Source: an uncultured Acetatifactor sp. (GTDB taxonomy: Bacteria > Bacillota > Clostridia > Lachnospirales > Lachnospiraceae). From it: 64,000 nt of DNA. The stretch lies in NCBI GenBank assembly GCA_947630715.1, contig CANRIP010000002.1, forward strand, positions 38,611 to 102,610, read 5' to 3'. Below the pieces are notes generated by a model, which did not search any database, had not been told where the DNA came from, and was given only the letters and a program-made list of their open reading frames with translations. Shown piece by piece: positions 51,077-60,840 of this stretch. Position 1 is the stretch's first letter; each line of letters opens with the position of its first letter. The position numbers and the translations under genes are program-made.

Positions 51077-51883
51077 ATGATCATTGGATTTATCGGATTG
51101 GGCAATATGGCGTCGGCTATGATCGGCGGCATGCTGGGAAAGGGGCTTGTGCAGCCCCGGGAGGTGATCGGCTCTGCCAGGTCGGAGGAGACGATCAGAA
51201 AGGCGCAGGAGAAATACGGCATTACCACCACGCGGGACAACGTAGAGACGGCCAAAGCGGCAGATATCCTGTTTCTGGCGGTGAAACCTGCCGTGTTTCC
51301 GGAAGTGATCGAGGAAATTAAGGATATCGTAAGGCCTGAGACAGTGGTGGTCAGTATTGCGGCGGGCAGGGATCTGACGTACCTGAAGGAAGCCTTCGGC
51401 AGACCCGGCCTGAAATTGGTCCGCTGTATGCCGAATACTCCCGCGCTGGTGATGGCGGGATGTACCGGCGTATGCCCCGGACAGCGGGTTACCTCCGAAG
51501 AACTGGAAACGGTGCTGGGACTTCTGCGCTCCTTCGGCACAGCCAGCGTGGTGCCGGAGCGCCTGATGGATGCGGTGGTGGGGATCAGCGGCAGTTCCCC
51601 GGCCTACGTCTTTCTCTTGATAGAAGCGATGGCGGACGCCGCCGTGGCGGGGGGAATGCCCCGGGCCATGGCCTATGAATTTGCGGCCCAGGCGGTTATG
51701 GGAAGCGCCAAGATGGTGCTGGATACGGGGCTCCATCCCGGCCAGTTGAAAGATATGGTCTGCTCTCCGGGCGGCACCACCATCGACGCGGTGAAGGTTC
51801 TGGAGGAAAAGGGATTTCGCGCCACCGTGATGGACGCGGTGGAGGCCTGTATGGAAAAATCCCGGAAAATGGCGGAAAAATAA
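51077..51883 (+). CDS. proC: pyrroline-5-carboxylate reductase
   Basis: 268 residues. The N-terminal Rossmann motif IGFIGLGNMASAMIGG, LFLAVKPAVFPEV, LVRCMPNTPALVMAG and the C-terminal signature LKDMVCSPGGTTIDAVKVLE are those of ProC. It reduces P5C to proline with NAD(P)H. AGGAGG precedes the ATG. No other proline gene is adjacent. Confidence 0.94.
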   Translation: MIIGFIGLGNMASAMIGGMLGKGLVQPREVIGSARSEETIRKAQEKYGITTTRDNVETAKAADILFLAVKPAVFPEVIEEIKDIVRPETVVVSIAAGRDLTYLKEAFGRPGLKLVRCMPNTPALVMAGCTGVCPGQRVTSEELETVLGLLRSFGTASVVPERLMDAVVGISGSSPAYVFLLIEAMADAAVAGGMPRAMAYEFAAQAVMGSAKMVLDTGLHPGQLKDMVCSPGGTTIDAVKVLEEKGFRATVMDAVEACMEKSRKMAEK

Positions 51884-51910
51884 ATTGTAACCAGGGAAAA
51901 AGATAGGGGG

Positions 51911-51939
51911 TTGACAAACGAAACGCCTTCTGCTATGAT
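51911..51939 (+). promoter_or_regulatory. promoter of the SleB-like hydrolase gene
   Basis: TTGACA (51,911-51,916) and TATGAT (51,934-51,939), 17 bp apart, resemble a vegetative sigma-A promoter and not a sporulation one. Confidence 0.75.
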
Positions 51940-52027
51940 ACAATCCGTAACAAATTTAACAACTTTGTAATAACTTTATTAAGAAACAGAAAAGAATTGT
52001 GTTAAATTTGTCATGGAGGTAGTTGTT

Positions 52028-53101
52028 ATGTCAAAGAGCAGAAAGTGGATGGTCAGGCTGACAGGGGCCCTGTTAAGCTGCGCTGTACTCTTTTCTTCCG
52101 GTATGAGCGTTCAGGCATCGGATCTGGACGATCTGCGGGGAGGGGTGGCGGCGCTTTTAACCCTCAGTTCCTCCAGCTCCTCTGAGATTATTAACGCCAT
52201 GGCGGAAAAGCTGCAGTTGGATGTGGGATCGGAGGAGGAAGAACTGGAGGAAAGCACTCTGGTCATGGCAAATGTCAAAAGCGCCCTGAACGTCAGGAAC
52301 GAGGCCAGCGAGGACAGCGGAAAAGTGGGAAAGCTGTACCGGGACTGCGGCGGTACGATTCTGGAGCGAAAGGACGGATGGACGAAACTCCAGTCCGGAA
52401 ATATCGTGGGATGGGCATCGGACGAATATCTGCTGTTCGGAGAGGACGCGTTGTCCCTGGCCAACGATGTGGGAAGAACCATTGCCACCATTAATACGGA
52501 GGCTCTGCGGGTTCGGAAAGAGCCCAGCATGGAGGCGGATGTTCTGGGAAATCTTCCCAGAGGGGAAATTGTGGAGGTCATCAGTCAAGGCGAGGACGGC
52601 TGGGTCTGCGTGGACTATGAAGGCGAGGACGGCTGGGTATCGGCGGATTATGTGACGTTGAATTTTATCATTGACGCGGGCGAAACCATGGATGAAATCA
52701 AGGCAAGAGAGGCCGCAGAGCGCGAGGCAAAGCGCCACGTCAATTATGGGGAATACACTACGGACGCCGACACAACGCTGCTTTTGGCGGCCCTGATCTA
52801 CTGCGAGGCAGGCGGCGAGAGCTATGAGGGCAAGGTAGCCGTGGGTGCTGTGGTCATGAACCGCGTGAGAAGCTCCGCATATCCTGACTCGATTCACGGC
52901 GTGATCTACGCGTCCGGACAGTTTACTCCCGCGATGAGCGGTAAGGTGAACCAGGTTTACGAATCGGGACGAATCCCTGACGAATGCGTCCGGGCGGCTC
53001 AGGAAGCCCTTTCCGGCGTGTCCAACGTGGGGGATGTGACACATTTCAGAAGGAATAACGGGAGAGACGGCATTGTGATTGGAAATCATGTATTTTACTA
53101 A
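52028..53101 (+). CDS. exported SleB-like cell-wall hydrolase with two SH3 domains
   Basis: 357 residues. A signal peptide lies at residues 1-30 (LTGALLSCAVLFSSGMSVQA). Two bacterial SH3 repeats follow, near 85-145 (ANVKSALNVRNEASEDSGKV) and 155-220 (NTEALRVRKEPSMEADVLGN). The C-terminal hydrolase_2 domain runs from 245 (LLLAALIYCEAGGESYEGKV, VVMNRVRSSAYPDSI, then GDVTHFRRNNG). SleB-type enzymes are lytic transglycosylases of cortex or wall peptidoglycan. The ATG at 52,028 has GGAGGTAG at 8 bp; an earlier in-frame ATG overlaps that site. The vegetative promoter suggests a general wall role over a strict spore role. Confidence 0.85.
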   Translation: MSKSRKWMVRLTGALLSCAVLFSSGMSVQASDLDDLRGGVAALLTLSSSSSSEIINAMAEKLQLDVGSEEEELEESTLVMANVKSALNVRNEASEDSGKVGKLYRDCGGTILERKDGWTKLQSGNIVGWASDEYLLFGEDALSLANDVGRTIATINTEALRVRKEPSMEADVLGNLPRGEIVEVISQGEDGWVCVDYEGEDGWVSADYVTLNFIIDAGETMDEIKAREAAEREAKRHVNYGEYTTDADTTLLLAALIYCEAGGESYEGKVAVGAVVMNRVRSSAYPDSIHGVIYASGQFTPAMSGKVNQVYESGRIPDECVRAAQEALSGVSNVGDVTHFRRNNGRDGIVIGNHVFY

Positions 53102-53115
53102 GGATTGCAAGGGAA

Positions 53116-53144
53116 GGGCGCTGTGGAAACACAGCGCCCTTTTT
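53116..53144 (+). terminator. terminator after the SleB-like gene
   Basis: GGGCGCTGTG, loop GAAA, CACAGCGCCC, then TTTTTC: a textbook intrinsic terminator. Confidence 0.9.
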
Positions 53145-53321
53145 CGTCCCGCGCCCTGGCGGAAAATGTGTTTTTTCAAGAAAGAGATTGCCCTGCGGGG
53201 ATATTTGTAGTAAACTATGAGTAACGGTGGAATAAAGTTGAAATACTGATGGTGTGAGCGTGTGGGGGAAACGATCCGGCCACAGGCTGTAACAGTCTGA
53301 TTGAGAGGAAGGATGAGCGAA

Positions 53322-53858
53322 ATGATTATTTTCTGGCTGATTGTGTTGATCGTGGCCATCATCGTTGAAGTATGTACGCTTGGGTTGACATCCATCTGGT
53401 TTGCGGGGGGCGCCCTTGTGGCCATTTTGGCATCGCTTTTGTACGCGCCGGTATTTTTGCAGGTGATCCTGTTTTTTGTGGTATCGTTCCTTCTGCTTTT
53501 CTTCACCAGGCCTGTTGCGGTCAGATATTTTAACAAAGACCGGGTGCGGACCAACGTGGAGAGCATGGTGGGCCGTCAGGCGGTGGTCACAAGCGAAATT
53601 GACAATATTCAGGGAACGGGCCAGGTGACCGTCGGGGGTCAGGAGTGGAGCGCGAGAAGCAGCGTGGACGAACTTCGGATCCCGGTAGGAAATGTGGTGA
53701 ATATTGTGGCCGTCAGCGGGGTAAAGCTGATTGTTCGGGTGGACGAACAAATGAAAAAGGTGGATCCCGACGGATTAAAGAATCATATTCCGGAGCCCAT
53801 GAGCGTGTCGCAGATTGAGGAACTGGAATCAAAATCCGACCTGAAACAGCCGGAGTAA
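53322..53858 (+). CDS. NfeD-family membrane protein
   Basis: About 178 residues (an ATG at 53,313 is also possible). Two to three hydrophobic helices fill the first 75 residues (FWLIVLIVAIIVEVCTLGLT, VILFFVVSFLLLFF). The C-terminal part (GRQAVVTSEIDNIQGTGQVT, GQEWSARS, VVNIVAVSGVKLIVR) is the NfeD OB fold. NfeD proteins partner with SPFH proteins, and one follows 46 bp downstream. Confidence 0.88.
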   Translation: MIIFWLIVLIVAIIVEVCTLGLTSIWFAGGALVAILASLLYAPVFLQVILFFVVSFLLLFFTRPVAVRYFNKDRVRTNVESMVGRQAVVTSEIDNIQGTGQVTVGGQEWSARSSVDELRIPVGNVVNIVAVSGVKLIVRVDEQMKKVDPDGLKNHIPEPMSVSQIEELESKSDLKQPE

Positions 53859-53904
53859 CAAATGTGCGTACTGTCACGGAAAACAGTACAGAAAGAGGTA
53901 AGAG

Positions 53905-54834
53905 ATGGGTCCTGTTATTTTGTTGTCAATTATTGTTATCCTGGTTCTGGGAATTGCGGTTTCCTGTCTGAAAATTGTGCCCCAGGCCCAGGCGTATGTG
54001 ATCGAGCGGCTTGGCGCGTATCAGGGAACCTGGTCCGTGGGGTTTCATTTCAAGATGCCGTTTTTTGACAAGATTGCCAGAAAGGTAAACCTGAAGGAAC
54101 AGGTGGCGGATTTCCCGCCTCAGCCGGTGATTACCAAGGATAATGTTACCATGCGGATCGATACCGTGGTGTTTTATCAGATCACGGATCCCAAGCTGTT
54201 CACCTACGGCGTGGAGAACCCTATGATGGCGATTGAAAACCTGACCGCTACCACGCTGCGAAACATTATCGGCGATCTGGAGCTGGATCAGACGCTTACC
54301 TCCAGAGAGACCATCAATACCAAGATGAGAGCCAACCTTGATATTGCCACCGACCCCTGGGGCATCAAGGTGAACCGTGTGGAGTTAAAGAATATTATTC
54401 CTCCCGCTGAGATTCAGAACGCCATGGAAAAACAGATGAAGGCGGAACGTGAGAGACGTGAGGCCGTGACCCGTGCGGAAGGCGAGAAAAAGGCGAAGAT
54501 TCTGGAGGCCGAGGGCGCCAAGGAATCCGCGATTCTGCGGGCCGAGGCGGATAAGGAATCTGCGATTCTGCGGGCGGATGCGGAGAGGGAAAAGAGAATC
54601 CGTGAAGCAGACGGTGAGGCTCAGGCCATCCTGAAGGTGCAGCAGGCGAACGCGGACGGTATCAGAATGCTGAAGGAAGCATGCGCAGACGAGGCTGTAC
54701 TGAAGATCAGGAGTCTGGAGGCGTTTGAAAAGGTTGCCGACGGACAGGCGACCACGATCCTTCTTCCGGCCGAGCTTCAGGGAATTGCCAGCTTGGCTGT
54801 GGCGCTGAAGGAAGGTGCGAAGGCCGTAGAGTAA
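53905..54834 (+). CDS. SPFH/band 7 (stomatin/QmcA-like) membrane protein
   Basis: 309 residues. One N-terminal helix (ILLSIIVILVLGIAVSCL), then the SPFH domain with VPQAQAYVIERLGAYQGTWS and NVTMRIDTVVFYQITDP. A long coiled coil with repeated AEGAKESAILRAEADKESAI follows. It forms oligomeric membrane platforms with the NfeD partner upstream. Role: membrane organisation or stress. Confidence 0.9.
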   Translation: MGPVILLSIIVILVLGIAVSCLKIVPQAQAYVIERLGAYQGTWSVGFHFKMPFFDKIARKVNLKEQVADFPPQPVITKDNVTMRIDTVVFYQITDPKLFTYGVENPMMAIENLTATTLRNIIGDLELDQTLTSRETINTKMRANLDIATDPWGIKVNRVELKNIIPPAEIQNAMEKQMKAERERREAVTRAEGEKKAKILEAEGAKESAILRAEADKESAILRADAEREKRIREADGEAQAILKVQQANADGIRMLKEACADEAVLKIRSLEAFEKVADGQATTILLPAELQGIASLAVALKEGAKAVE

Positions 54835-54854
54835 AATCTCATGAAAGCAGGACA

Positions 54855-54900
54855 AAGGCGCAGTAACGGCGTGTCGGACGTCGGTTGTTGCGCCTTTTTT
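54855..54900 (+). terminator. terminator after the NfeD/SPFH operon
   Basis: AAGGCGCA pairs with TGCGCCTT across a short GC-rich loop region, followed by TTTTTT. Confidence 0.8.
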
Positions 54901-54903
54901 CAT

Positions 54904-55026
54904 GAACCGGATCCTGCGGTGCCGAAAAGCCGAATTTTAGCGCTGTCAGAAACCGGACTTTAGCGCCGCCGGAAAGCCGGATCTTATCACTGTCGGAAAC
55001 CGGATCCCTGCAATGCCGGAAACGGG
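54904..55026. repeat. five degenerate 23-24-bp tandem repeats
   Basis: Units of the type CTGTCGGAAACCGGATCTTA recur five times with substitutions. Each unit is partly self-complementary (CCGGAA, CCGGAT). Their purpose is unknown. Confidence 0.6.
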
Positions 55027-55055
55027 TTGTCACAAAAAAGCAAATGTTGTATAAT
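55027..55055 (+). promoter_or_regulatory. promoter of the SGNH hydrolase gene
   Basis: TTGTCA (55,027-55,032) and TATAAT (55,050-55,055), 17 bp apart. Confidence 0.75.
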
Positions 55056-55090
55056 TTTTTAGCAAGCGAAAACTGTGGGAGGCCGGACGG

Positions 55091-56584
55091 ATGCGTACCA
55101 AAACAAAGACGAGCAGGAGAACGATCAAAATGGTATGGCTGGCTTTTGGCCTGTTGATCCTGGCGGCGTCGGCATTTGTATTGTGGAAAGCATATCGGAT
55201 TTATCATATCCCTTCGGACGGGGAGCGGAGAGAGGACATTGCCGCTTTGGCGGAGGGAGATTATGAGCTGGCGGTGCTGTCCATGTATACAACGGAGGCT
55301 TTTGACGGGCAGAGGTTTCAGTTTTTCTGCGGTGTGAAAACGATTCAGGCAAACCATCTTTTTGTGAATCTGGCGGATATCGGCGATTATTTAAACCGGG
55401 CGTTGACCGCCAATCCGGACATGTCCCGCGTTTATATCGGGCTGGATCCCTATGCCGTCAGTGAGATGTATGACCATCACATCGCGTTGTATGCCAGGGA
55501 TTATGAAACCTATGTGGCAAACTATATCCGGGAAAACCCGCAGGTTACCTTCCAGATTCTGATTCCCTCCTATTCTGAGGCTTATTTGCGGGGATTGTCG
55601 GATCGGGAGTACGAGGCGCTTTTGAACTCTTACCGCTCCCTGATGAACCTGTATTTTGCCGGCAGCAATGTGAAGATATATTTTGCGGGAAAAGAGGAAT
55701 GGCTGACCGGCAATCCGAAAAATTATGTGACGGAAAGGGAATGCAGGGTACCGGTTTTGCAAACGATCATCGCCTATACTCTGAGGGATGACCGTTACCT
55801 GCTGACCATGAATAATATGGAAGAATGCTTTGACCAGATCACAAAATCCCTGAGCGTTCCCGCGGAGGTATGGCCGGACCTGTCCGGGTGGTGCCTGGTG
55901 TTTCTGGGGGACAGCGTTTTTGAGTATCACACGGGAACGTTTTCGATCCCGGACGTTGTGGAGGGATTGACGAAGGCCCAGATTTACAACTGCAGCCAGG
56001 GCGGCATGATGGCTTCGGAGGATCCGGAGGAGCTGTTGTCCTTTAATCGGATGGTAGATCGGTTTTTACGCCAGGATACCCAGGGACTGAGTGAAGATCT
56101 GAATTTTTGCCGGGGATTATCGAATTACATTCAGGAGGAACACGAAGGGAAGCAATATTGTTTTATTCTCAGCTACGGTTTCAATGATTATTTTCAGGGA
56201 GCGCCTGTGGACAATGAGGCAGATCCCTATGATGTGAGCACTTACGCGGGGGCGCTGCGGGCGGGCATCTTGCGGTTGCAGCAAAATGTTCCAGAGGCAA
56301 AGATTCTCCTGCTTGCTCCCAATTATACGGTGGAATTCGGCGGCGGGACGCAGCGGCTTGGGGGAGAACAAAGCGGTATTTTGACGGACTATGTAAAGGC
56401 GGCCGCCGACGTGGCGTCGGAAATGGATATCCTGTTTCTCAACAATTATACGGAGAGCGGAATCAACAAGAAAACGGAAAAACAGTTCCTGGCGGACGGA
56501 ACCCACCCCAGTGAAAGGGGCGCTTTTCTTCTGGGGAGGAATCTGATCAGGAAACTGGAAGAAAACGGGGTGAAAACCCCATGA
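55091..56584 (+). CDS. membrane-anchored SGNH/GDSL hydrolase
   Basis: 497 residues. One helix at residues 14-36 ([20 protein letters not shown]) places the rest outside. The N-terminal outer half (40-270) is unassigned. The C-terminal half is [19 protein letters not shown] (catalytic serine in GDS) near residue 275, YGFNDYF near 360, and [14 protein letters not shown] (catalytic Asp and His) near 472. Such proteins add or remove acyl groups from surface glycans or teichoic acids. The bipartite layout recalls DltD or AlgX-like proteins. It is a plausible wall-polymer acyl-modifying enzyme; substrate unknown. Confidence 0.78.
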   Translation: MRTKTKTSRRTIKMVWLAFGLLILAASAFVLWKAYRIYHIPSDGERREDIAALAEGDYELAVLSMYTTEAFDGQRFQFFCGVKTIQANHLFVNLADIGDYLNRALTANPDMSRVYIGLDPYAVSEMYDHHIALYARDYETYVANYIRENPQVTFQILIPSYSEAYLRGLSDREYEALLNSYRSLMNLYFAGSNVKIYFAGKEEWLTGNPKNYVTERECRVPVLQTIIAYTLRDDRYLLTMNNMEECFDQITKSLSVPAEVWPDLSGWCLVFLGDSVFEYHTGTFSIPDVVEGLTKAQIYNCSQGGMMASEDPEELLSFNRMVDRFLRQDTQGLSEDLNFCRGLSNYIQEEHEGKQYCFILSYGFNDYFQGAPVDNEADPYDVSTYAGALRAGILRLQQNVPEAKILLLAPNYTVEFGGGTQRLGGEQSGILTDYVKAAADVASEMDILFLNNYTESGINKKTEKQFLADGTHPSERGAFLLGRNLIRKLEENGVKTP

Positions 56585-56657
56585 GAGGGAGCCGGAGCGG
56601 TGGAAAACCGCCGAAACGGTTTCAAAATCAATCCGAGAGGCGGAGGAGGAACGGCAC

Positions 56658-57641
56658 ATGAATCTGAAAGGACGGGATTTTTTAAAGCTGTTGGATTTTA
56701 CCCCGGAAGAGATTACCTATCTTCTGGATCTGGCGGCGGAATTGAAGGAGAAGAAAAAGAAAGGGATCCCCGTGGATACCCTGAGAGGAAAGAATGTTGC
56801 GCTGATTTTTGAGAAAACCAGCACCCGCACCAGATGCGCTTTTGAGGTGGCCGCCCATGACCTGGGGCTGGGAACTACTTATCTGGATCCGGCCGGTTCC
56901 CAGATCGGCAAGAAGGAAAGCATCGCCGACACGGCCCGGGTATTGTCCGGCATGTTTGAGGGGATCGAGTACCGGGGCTACGGCCAGGAGATTGTGGAAG
57001 AACTGGCCCAATATGCTTCCGTGCCGGTGTGGAACGGGCTGACCAACGAATTCCATCCCACCCAGATGCTGGCGGATCTGCTCACCATACGGGAGGAATT
57101 CGGACATCTGAAGGGCATCAGGCTGACCTATATGGGAGATGCCCGCTATAATATGGGGAATTCCCTGATGGTGGCATGCGCCAAAATGGGGATGCACTTT
57201 ACGGCCTGTACCACGGCGGCATATTTCCCGGAGAAAAATCTGGTGGAGCGCTGCCGGGAGATAGCGGCCGCCACCGGCGGCAGCATAACGCTGACGGAGG
57301 ATGTGATGTCCGGCACGAAGGACGTGGACGTCATCTACACGGATGTCTGGGTTTCCATGGGAGAGCCGGATCAGGTGTGGGAGGAACGCATCCGGGAGCT
57401 TTCCCCTTATCAAGTGAACCGGGCCGTGATGGAAAACGCCGGTGAAAAGGCTGTCTTCATGCACTGTCTTCCCGCTTTCCACGATTGGAAAACCAGCATA
57501 GGGGCCCAGATGGGGCAGCGGTTTGGCCGAGAGGAAATGGAGGTAACGGATCAGGTGTTTGAGTCGACCCAGTCCAGAGTGTTTCAAGAAGCGGAAAACC
57601 GGATGCACACCATCAAGGCTGTGATGGCCGCCACCCTGTAA
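56658..57641 (+). CDS. argF: ornithine carbamoyltransferase
   Basis: 327 residues. The carbamoyl phosphate loop [18 protein letters not shown] (STRT), [22 protein letters not shown] (HPXQ and related contact motifs) and FMHCLPAF (catalytic cysteine, HCLP) define the family. It makes citrulline from ornithine and carbamoyl phosphate. Whether it works in arginine synthesis or in the deiminase direction cannot be told, because no other arg or arc genes are adjacent. AGGCGGAGGAAC precedes the start. Confidence 0.93.
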   Translation: MNLKGRDFLKLLDFTPEEITYLLDLAAELKEKKKKGIPVDTLRGKNVALIFEKTSTRTRCAFEVAAHDLGLGTTYLDPAGSQIGKKESIADTARVLSGMFEGIEYRGYGQEIVEELAQYASVPVWNGLTNEFHPTQMLADLLTIREEFGHLKGIRLTYMGDARYNMGNSLMVACAKMGMHFTACTTAAYFPEKNLVERCREIAAATGGSITLTEDVMSGTKDVDVIYTDVWVSMGEPDQVWEERIRELSPYQVNRAVMENAGEKAVFMHCLPAFHDWKTSIGAQMGQRFGREEMEVTDQVFESTQSRVFQEAENRMHTIKAVMAATL

Positions 57642-57696
57642 GGGCAGCAATTCCCCCAAAGGGGCGGATGCCGCCTGCGGCGGATGGAGAGAAAAC

Positions 57697-58674
57697 ATGA
57701 AGGCTGAAATTTTGGCGCTGCTGCGAGATCGGCAGGATTATGTGTCCGGACAAGAGCTGTGCCGGCGGTTCGGCGTGTCCCGGACGGCGGTATGGAAGGC
57801 CATCGGACAGTTAAAAAAAGAGGGGTACCATATTCAGGCGGTGCAAAACAGAGGATATCTTCTGGAACAGGAGGAGCTTTTCGGCCAGCATGAACTGGAA
57901 AGCCGTATGGATACGGAATGGGCGGGACATCCCGTCTCCTGGTATGAAACGCTGGGTTCCACCAATCTTCAGGCAAAGCTGGACGCCGAGAACGGAGCGG
58001 AAAACGGCGCCCTGATCGTGGCGGACATGCAGACCGCCGGAAGGGGCAGGAGGGGCAGGACGTGGAACAGCCCGCCCGGTACGAATCTGTATTTTACCCT
58101 GATTTTGAAACCTCAGATTGCCCCGGATCAGGCGTCCATGCTGACCCCTTTGATGGGGCTTGCGGTGGCGGAGGGAATCCGGGAAACCTGCGGGTTGCAG
58201 ACAGGGATTAAATGGCCCAACGACGTGGTGATCGACGGCAGAAAAGTCTGCGGGATCCTGGCGGAAATGAGCGTGGAACGGGAATTTATCCATTATGTGG
58301 TTGTGGGCGTAGGCATTAACGTGGGTCTTCAGAGTTTCCCGGAGCAGGTGGCGGATACGGCCGTCTGCCTGCAAGAGAAATGCGGCGGGAAAGTGTCGAG
58401 AGCGGAACTTCTGGTCAATGTGCTGAAGGCCTTTGAACGATACTATGCCGTTTTTCGGAAAACAGGGGATCTTTCCGACCTCAGGCAGATGTACGGGAAT
58501 CTTCTGGTCAGCCGGGACAAAGAGGTGCGGGTGCTGGATCCCAAGGGCGAATATCAGGGAATCGCCCGCGGCATCAACGAGACAGGAGAGCTTTTGGTGG
58601 AGAAAGAGGACGGCGTTGTGACGGCGGTTTATGCCGGAGAAGTGTCGGTGAGAGGAATCTATGGGTATGTCTGA
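57697..58674 (+). CDS. birA: biotin--[acetyl-CoA-carboxylase] ligase and biotin operon repressor
   Basis: 325 residues. An N-terminal winged HTH (YVSGQELCRRFGVSRTAVWK) shows the repressor-bearing type. The ligase domain has GRGRRGRTWNSPPGTNLYFT and KWPNDVVIDGRKVCGILAE, and a C-terminal SH3-like domain. It activates biotin and attaches it to carboxylases, and may repress biotin genes. It starts the birA - small protein - coaX - dusB gene block. Confidence 0.93.
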   Translation: MKAEILALLRDRQDYVSGQELCRRFGVSRTAVWKAIGQLKKEGYHIQAVQNRGYLLEQEELFGQHELESRMDTEWAGHPVSWYETLGSTNLQAKLDAENGAENGALIVADMQTAGRGRRGRTWNSPPGTNLYFTLILKPQIAPDQASMLTPLMGLAVAEGIRETCGLQTGIKWPNDVVIDGRKVCGILAEMSVEREFIHYVVVGVGINVGLQSFPEQVADTAVCLQEKCGGKVSRAELLVNVLKAFERYYAVFRKTGDLSDLRQMYGNLLVSRDKEVRVLDPKGEYQGIARGINETGELLVEKEDGVVTAVYAGEVSVRGIYGYV

Positions 58675-59035
58675 GGAAAAGAAGACGGTCCTGTGCGGGG
58701 CGAACGCTTATGAGAAAAAATATTATTTTAATCAACAGTTTGACGGAATTCCGGAGTCGGTAAAAAACGAGCTGCATATTCTCTGCGTTCTGTTTACCGA
58801 GGAAGTAGGAGGCATTTTTACCATCGCCTTCCAGGAAGACGGAACCGTTGTTATGGAGACGAACGCGGACGCCGACGACATTTACTATGACGAGGTGAGC
58901 AGCGGTTTGCTGGTAGCGGAGGTAAGGCGCAGAAGACAGGAATTGTTTGAGGAGCTGGAGCTTTTCTACCGTATTTTTATCCGGAAGGAGGACATCCGTC
59001 AGATCTACGGATCCGACGGGAAAGAGGAAGCATGA
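58661..59035 (+). CDS. DUF6145-like conserved small protein
   Basis: 124 residues, starting at 58,661 (or 58,667), overlapping the birA end by 14 bp and the coaX start by 4 bp. [20 protein letters not shown] and [20 protein letters not shown] are features of a conserved Lachnospiraceae family located between birA and coaX. Soluble; no catalytic motif. Function unknown; coupling hints at cofactor metabolism. Confidence 0.75.
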   Translation: MGMSEEKKTVLCGANAYEKKYYFNQQFDGIPESVKNELHILCVLFTEEVGGIFTIAFQEDGTVVMETNADADDIYYDEVSSGLLVAEVRRRRQELFEELELFYRIFIRKEDIRQIYGSDGKEEA

Positions 59036-59820
59036 TCCTGACGATAGATGTGGGAAATACCAATATGACCGTTGGCGCGTATCAGGGGAAGGAGCTGAAG
59101 ACCACATTTCGTCTCACAACCAAGACTCCCCGCACCTCCGACGAATACGGTATTCTGATTACCCAACTGTTACACAATCACGGAATTGACGCAGAAAGCC
59201 TGGAAGGGTCGATTGTGGCCAGCGTGGTGCCGGATGTGATGCATGCGTTAAACGGGGCCTTGGTGCGTTATACAGGGACAAAACCGCTGAACGTGGGGCC
59301 CGGGATCCGTACGGGCCTGAAAATCATTACCGAGGATCCCAGGGCCATCGGCGCGGACCGGATTGTGGATGCGGTGGCGGCCTATGAAAAATACGGAGGC
59401 CCTGTTCTGGCGCTGGATTTTGGCACCGCAACCACCTATGATCTGATCACGGAGGCGGGAGAATTTGCGGCGGGCATTACCGCTCCGGGGATTCGTATCT
59501 GTTCCGAGGCCCTTTGGACACAGGCGGCCAAACTGCCTAATATTGAGATTAAAAAGCCCAAGAGCATTCTGGCGCAGGAGACCATTTCCAGTATGCAGGC
59601 AGGGCTGGTGTACGGACAGATCGGCCAGACGGAATATATTATCCGAAAGGTCAGGGAAGAAAGCGGAATCGCTCATCTGAAGGTGGTGGCCACAGGCGGA
59701 CTTGGCAGGCTGATTGCGGACGAGACAAAGGAAATCGACGTGTACGACAGCTTTCTGACGCTGGACGGCCTTCGCATCCTCTATGAAAAAAATGCAAAGG
59801 GCGGACGGGGAAAGGAATGA
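59032..59820 (+). CDS. coaX: type III pantothenate kinase
   Basis: 262 residues. [17 protein letters not shown] (ATP-binding aspartate), [20 protein letters not shown] and [13 protein letters not shown] are CoaX signatures. It begins CoA synthesis by phosphorylating pantothenate, and unlike CoaA needs a monovalent cation. Start and stop overlap the neighbours by 4 bp each. Confidence 0.94.
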   Translation: MILTIDVGNTNMTVGAYQGKELKTTFRLTTKTPRTSDEYGILITQLLHNHGIDAESLEGSIVASVVPDVMHALNGALVRYTGTKPLNVGPGIRTGLKIITEDPRAIGADRIVDAVAAYEKYGGPVLALDFGTATTYDLITEAGEFAAGITAPGIRICSEALWTQAAKLPNIEIKKPKSILAQETISSMQAGLVYGQIGQTEYIIRKVREESGIAHLKVVATGGLGRLIADETKEIDVYDSFLTLDGLRILYEKNAKGGRGKE

Positions 59821-60809
59821 AAGAAAACGCGCGGCTTGTCATAGGAAAGGTAGCGCTTGACAATCCTGTGATTCTGGCGCCCATGGCGGGAGTGACCGAT
59901 CTGCCGTTTCGCCTGCTTTGCAAAGAGCAGGGAGCGGGGATGGTATGTATGGAAATGGTGAGCGCCAAGGCCATTTACTATCACAACAAAAATACGGAAG
60001 AACTGATGCAGATTCATCCCGGGGAGCATCCCGTGTCCCTTCAGTTGTTCGGATCGGATCCGCAGATTGTGGCGGACATGGCCAGGGCTATTGAGGAAAG
60101 GCCCTTCGATATCCTGGATTTCAATATGGGATGTCCTGTTCCCAAAGTGGTGAACAACGGGGAGGGATCCGCTCTGATGCAGGATCCGGAACTGGCAAAA
60201 CAGTTGCTGGGGGCTTTGGTGAAGGCGGTACAAAAGCCTGTCACCGTAAAAATCCGCATAGGCTTTGACGAAAATCATTGCAACGCCGTGGAAATCGCGA
60301 AGATCGCGGAAAGCTGCGGCGTTGCCGCGATCGCCCTGCATGCGAGAACCAGAGCCCAGTATTACAGCGGGAAAGCCGACTGGGAATGGATCCGCAGGGT
60401 CAAGGAAACGGTACGGATTCCCGTGATTGGAAACGGCGATGTGGACAGCCCTCAGTCAGCGGCGGCCATGCTGCGGGAGACGGGCTGCGACGGCGTGATG
60501 ATCGGGCGGGCAGCCCAGGGCAATCCCTGGATTTTTCGGGAGACGGCGGAATATCTGAAAAGCGGCAGACTGCTGCCGCGCCCGGACAACCGGGAAAAAA
60601 GGGAGACGGTCCTTCGCCATGCCGCGCTGCAAATGCAGTACAAGGGAGAATATACGGCGGTGCGGGAAATGCGTAAGCACCTTGCCTGGTATACGGCGGG
60701 AATGCCGCACTCCGCCAGATTCCGCCAGGCCATCAACACTATGGAAACCATGGAAGAACTGTTCCAAGGCGTAGACGCTATTTTTCCCTGCAAAGATGGA
60801 AAAGAATAG
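59817..60809 (+). CDS. dusB: tRNA-dihydrouridine synthase
   Basis: 330 residues. [40 protein letters not shown] (the catalytic cysteine), [15 protein letters not shown], and [15 protein letters not shown] are Dus motifs. It reduces uridines in the tRNA D-loop with FMN and NADPH. Coupled to coaX by a 4-bp overlap. Confidence 0.93.
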   Translation: MKENARLVIGKVALDNPVILAPMAGVTDLPFRLLCKEQGAGMVCMEMVSAKAIYYHNKNTEELMQIHPGEHPVSLQLFGSDPQIVADMARAIEERPFDILDFNMGCPVPKVVNNGEGSALMQDPELAKQLLGALVKAVQKPVTVKIRIGFDENHCNAVEIAKIAESCGVAAIALHARTRAQYYSGKADWEWIRRVKETVRIPVIGNGDVDSPQSAAAMLRETGCDGVMIGRAAQGNPWIFRETAEYLKSGRLLPRPDNREKRETVLRHAALQMQYKGEYTAVREMRKHLAWYTAGMPHSARFRQAINTMETMEELFQGVDAIFPCKDGKE

Positions 60810-60840
60810 TATTTTTCACAGATCCGGCATAAAATAATGC

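Noticed and set aside
52157..53566. 469-residue minus-strand frame over the SleB-like and NfeD genes
   Set aside because: Spans two real genes plus a strong terminator and promoter of the opposite strand; shadow frame.
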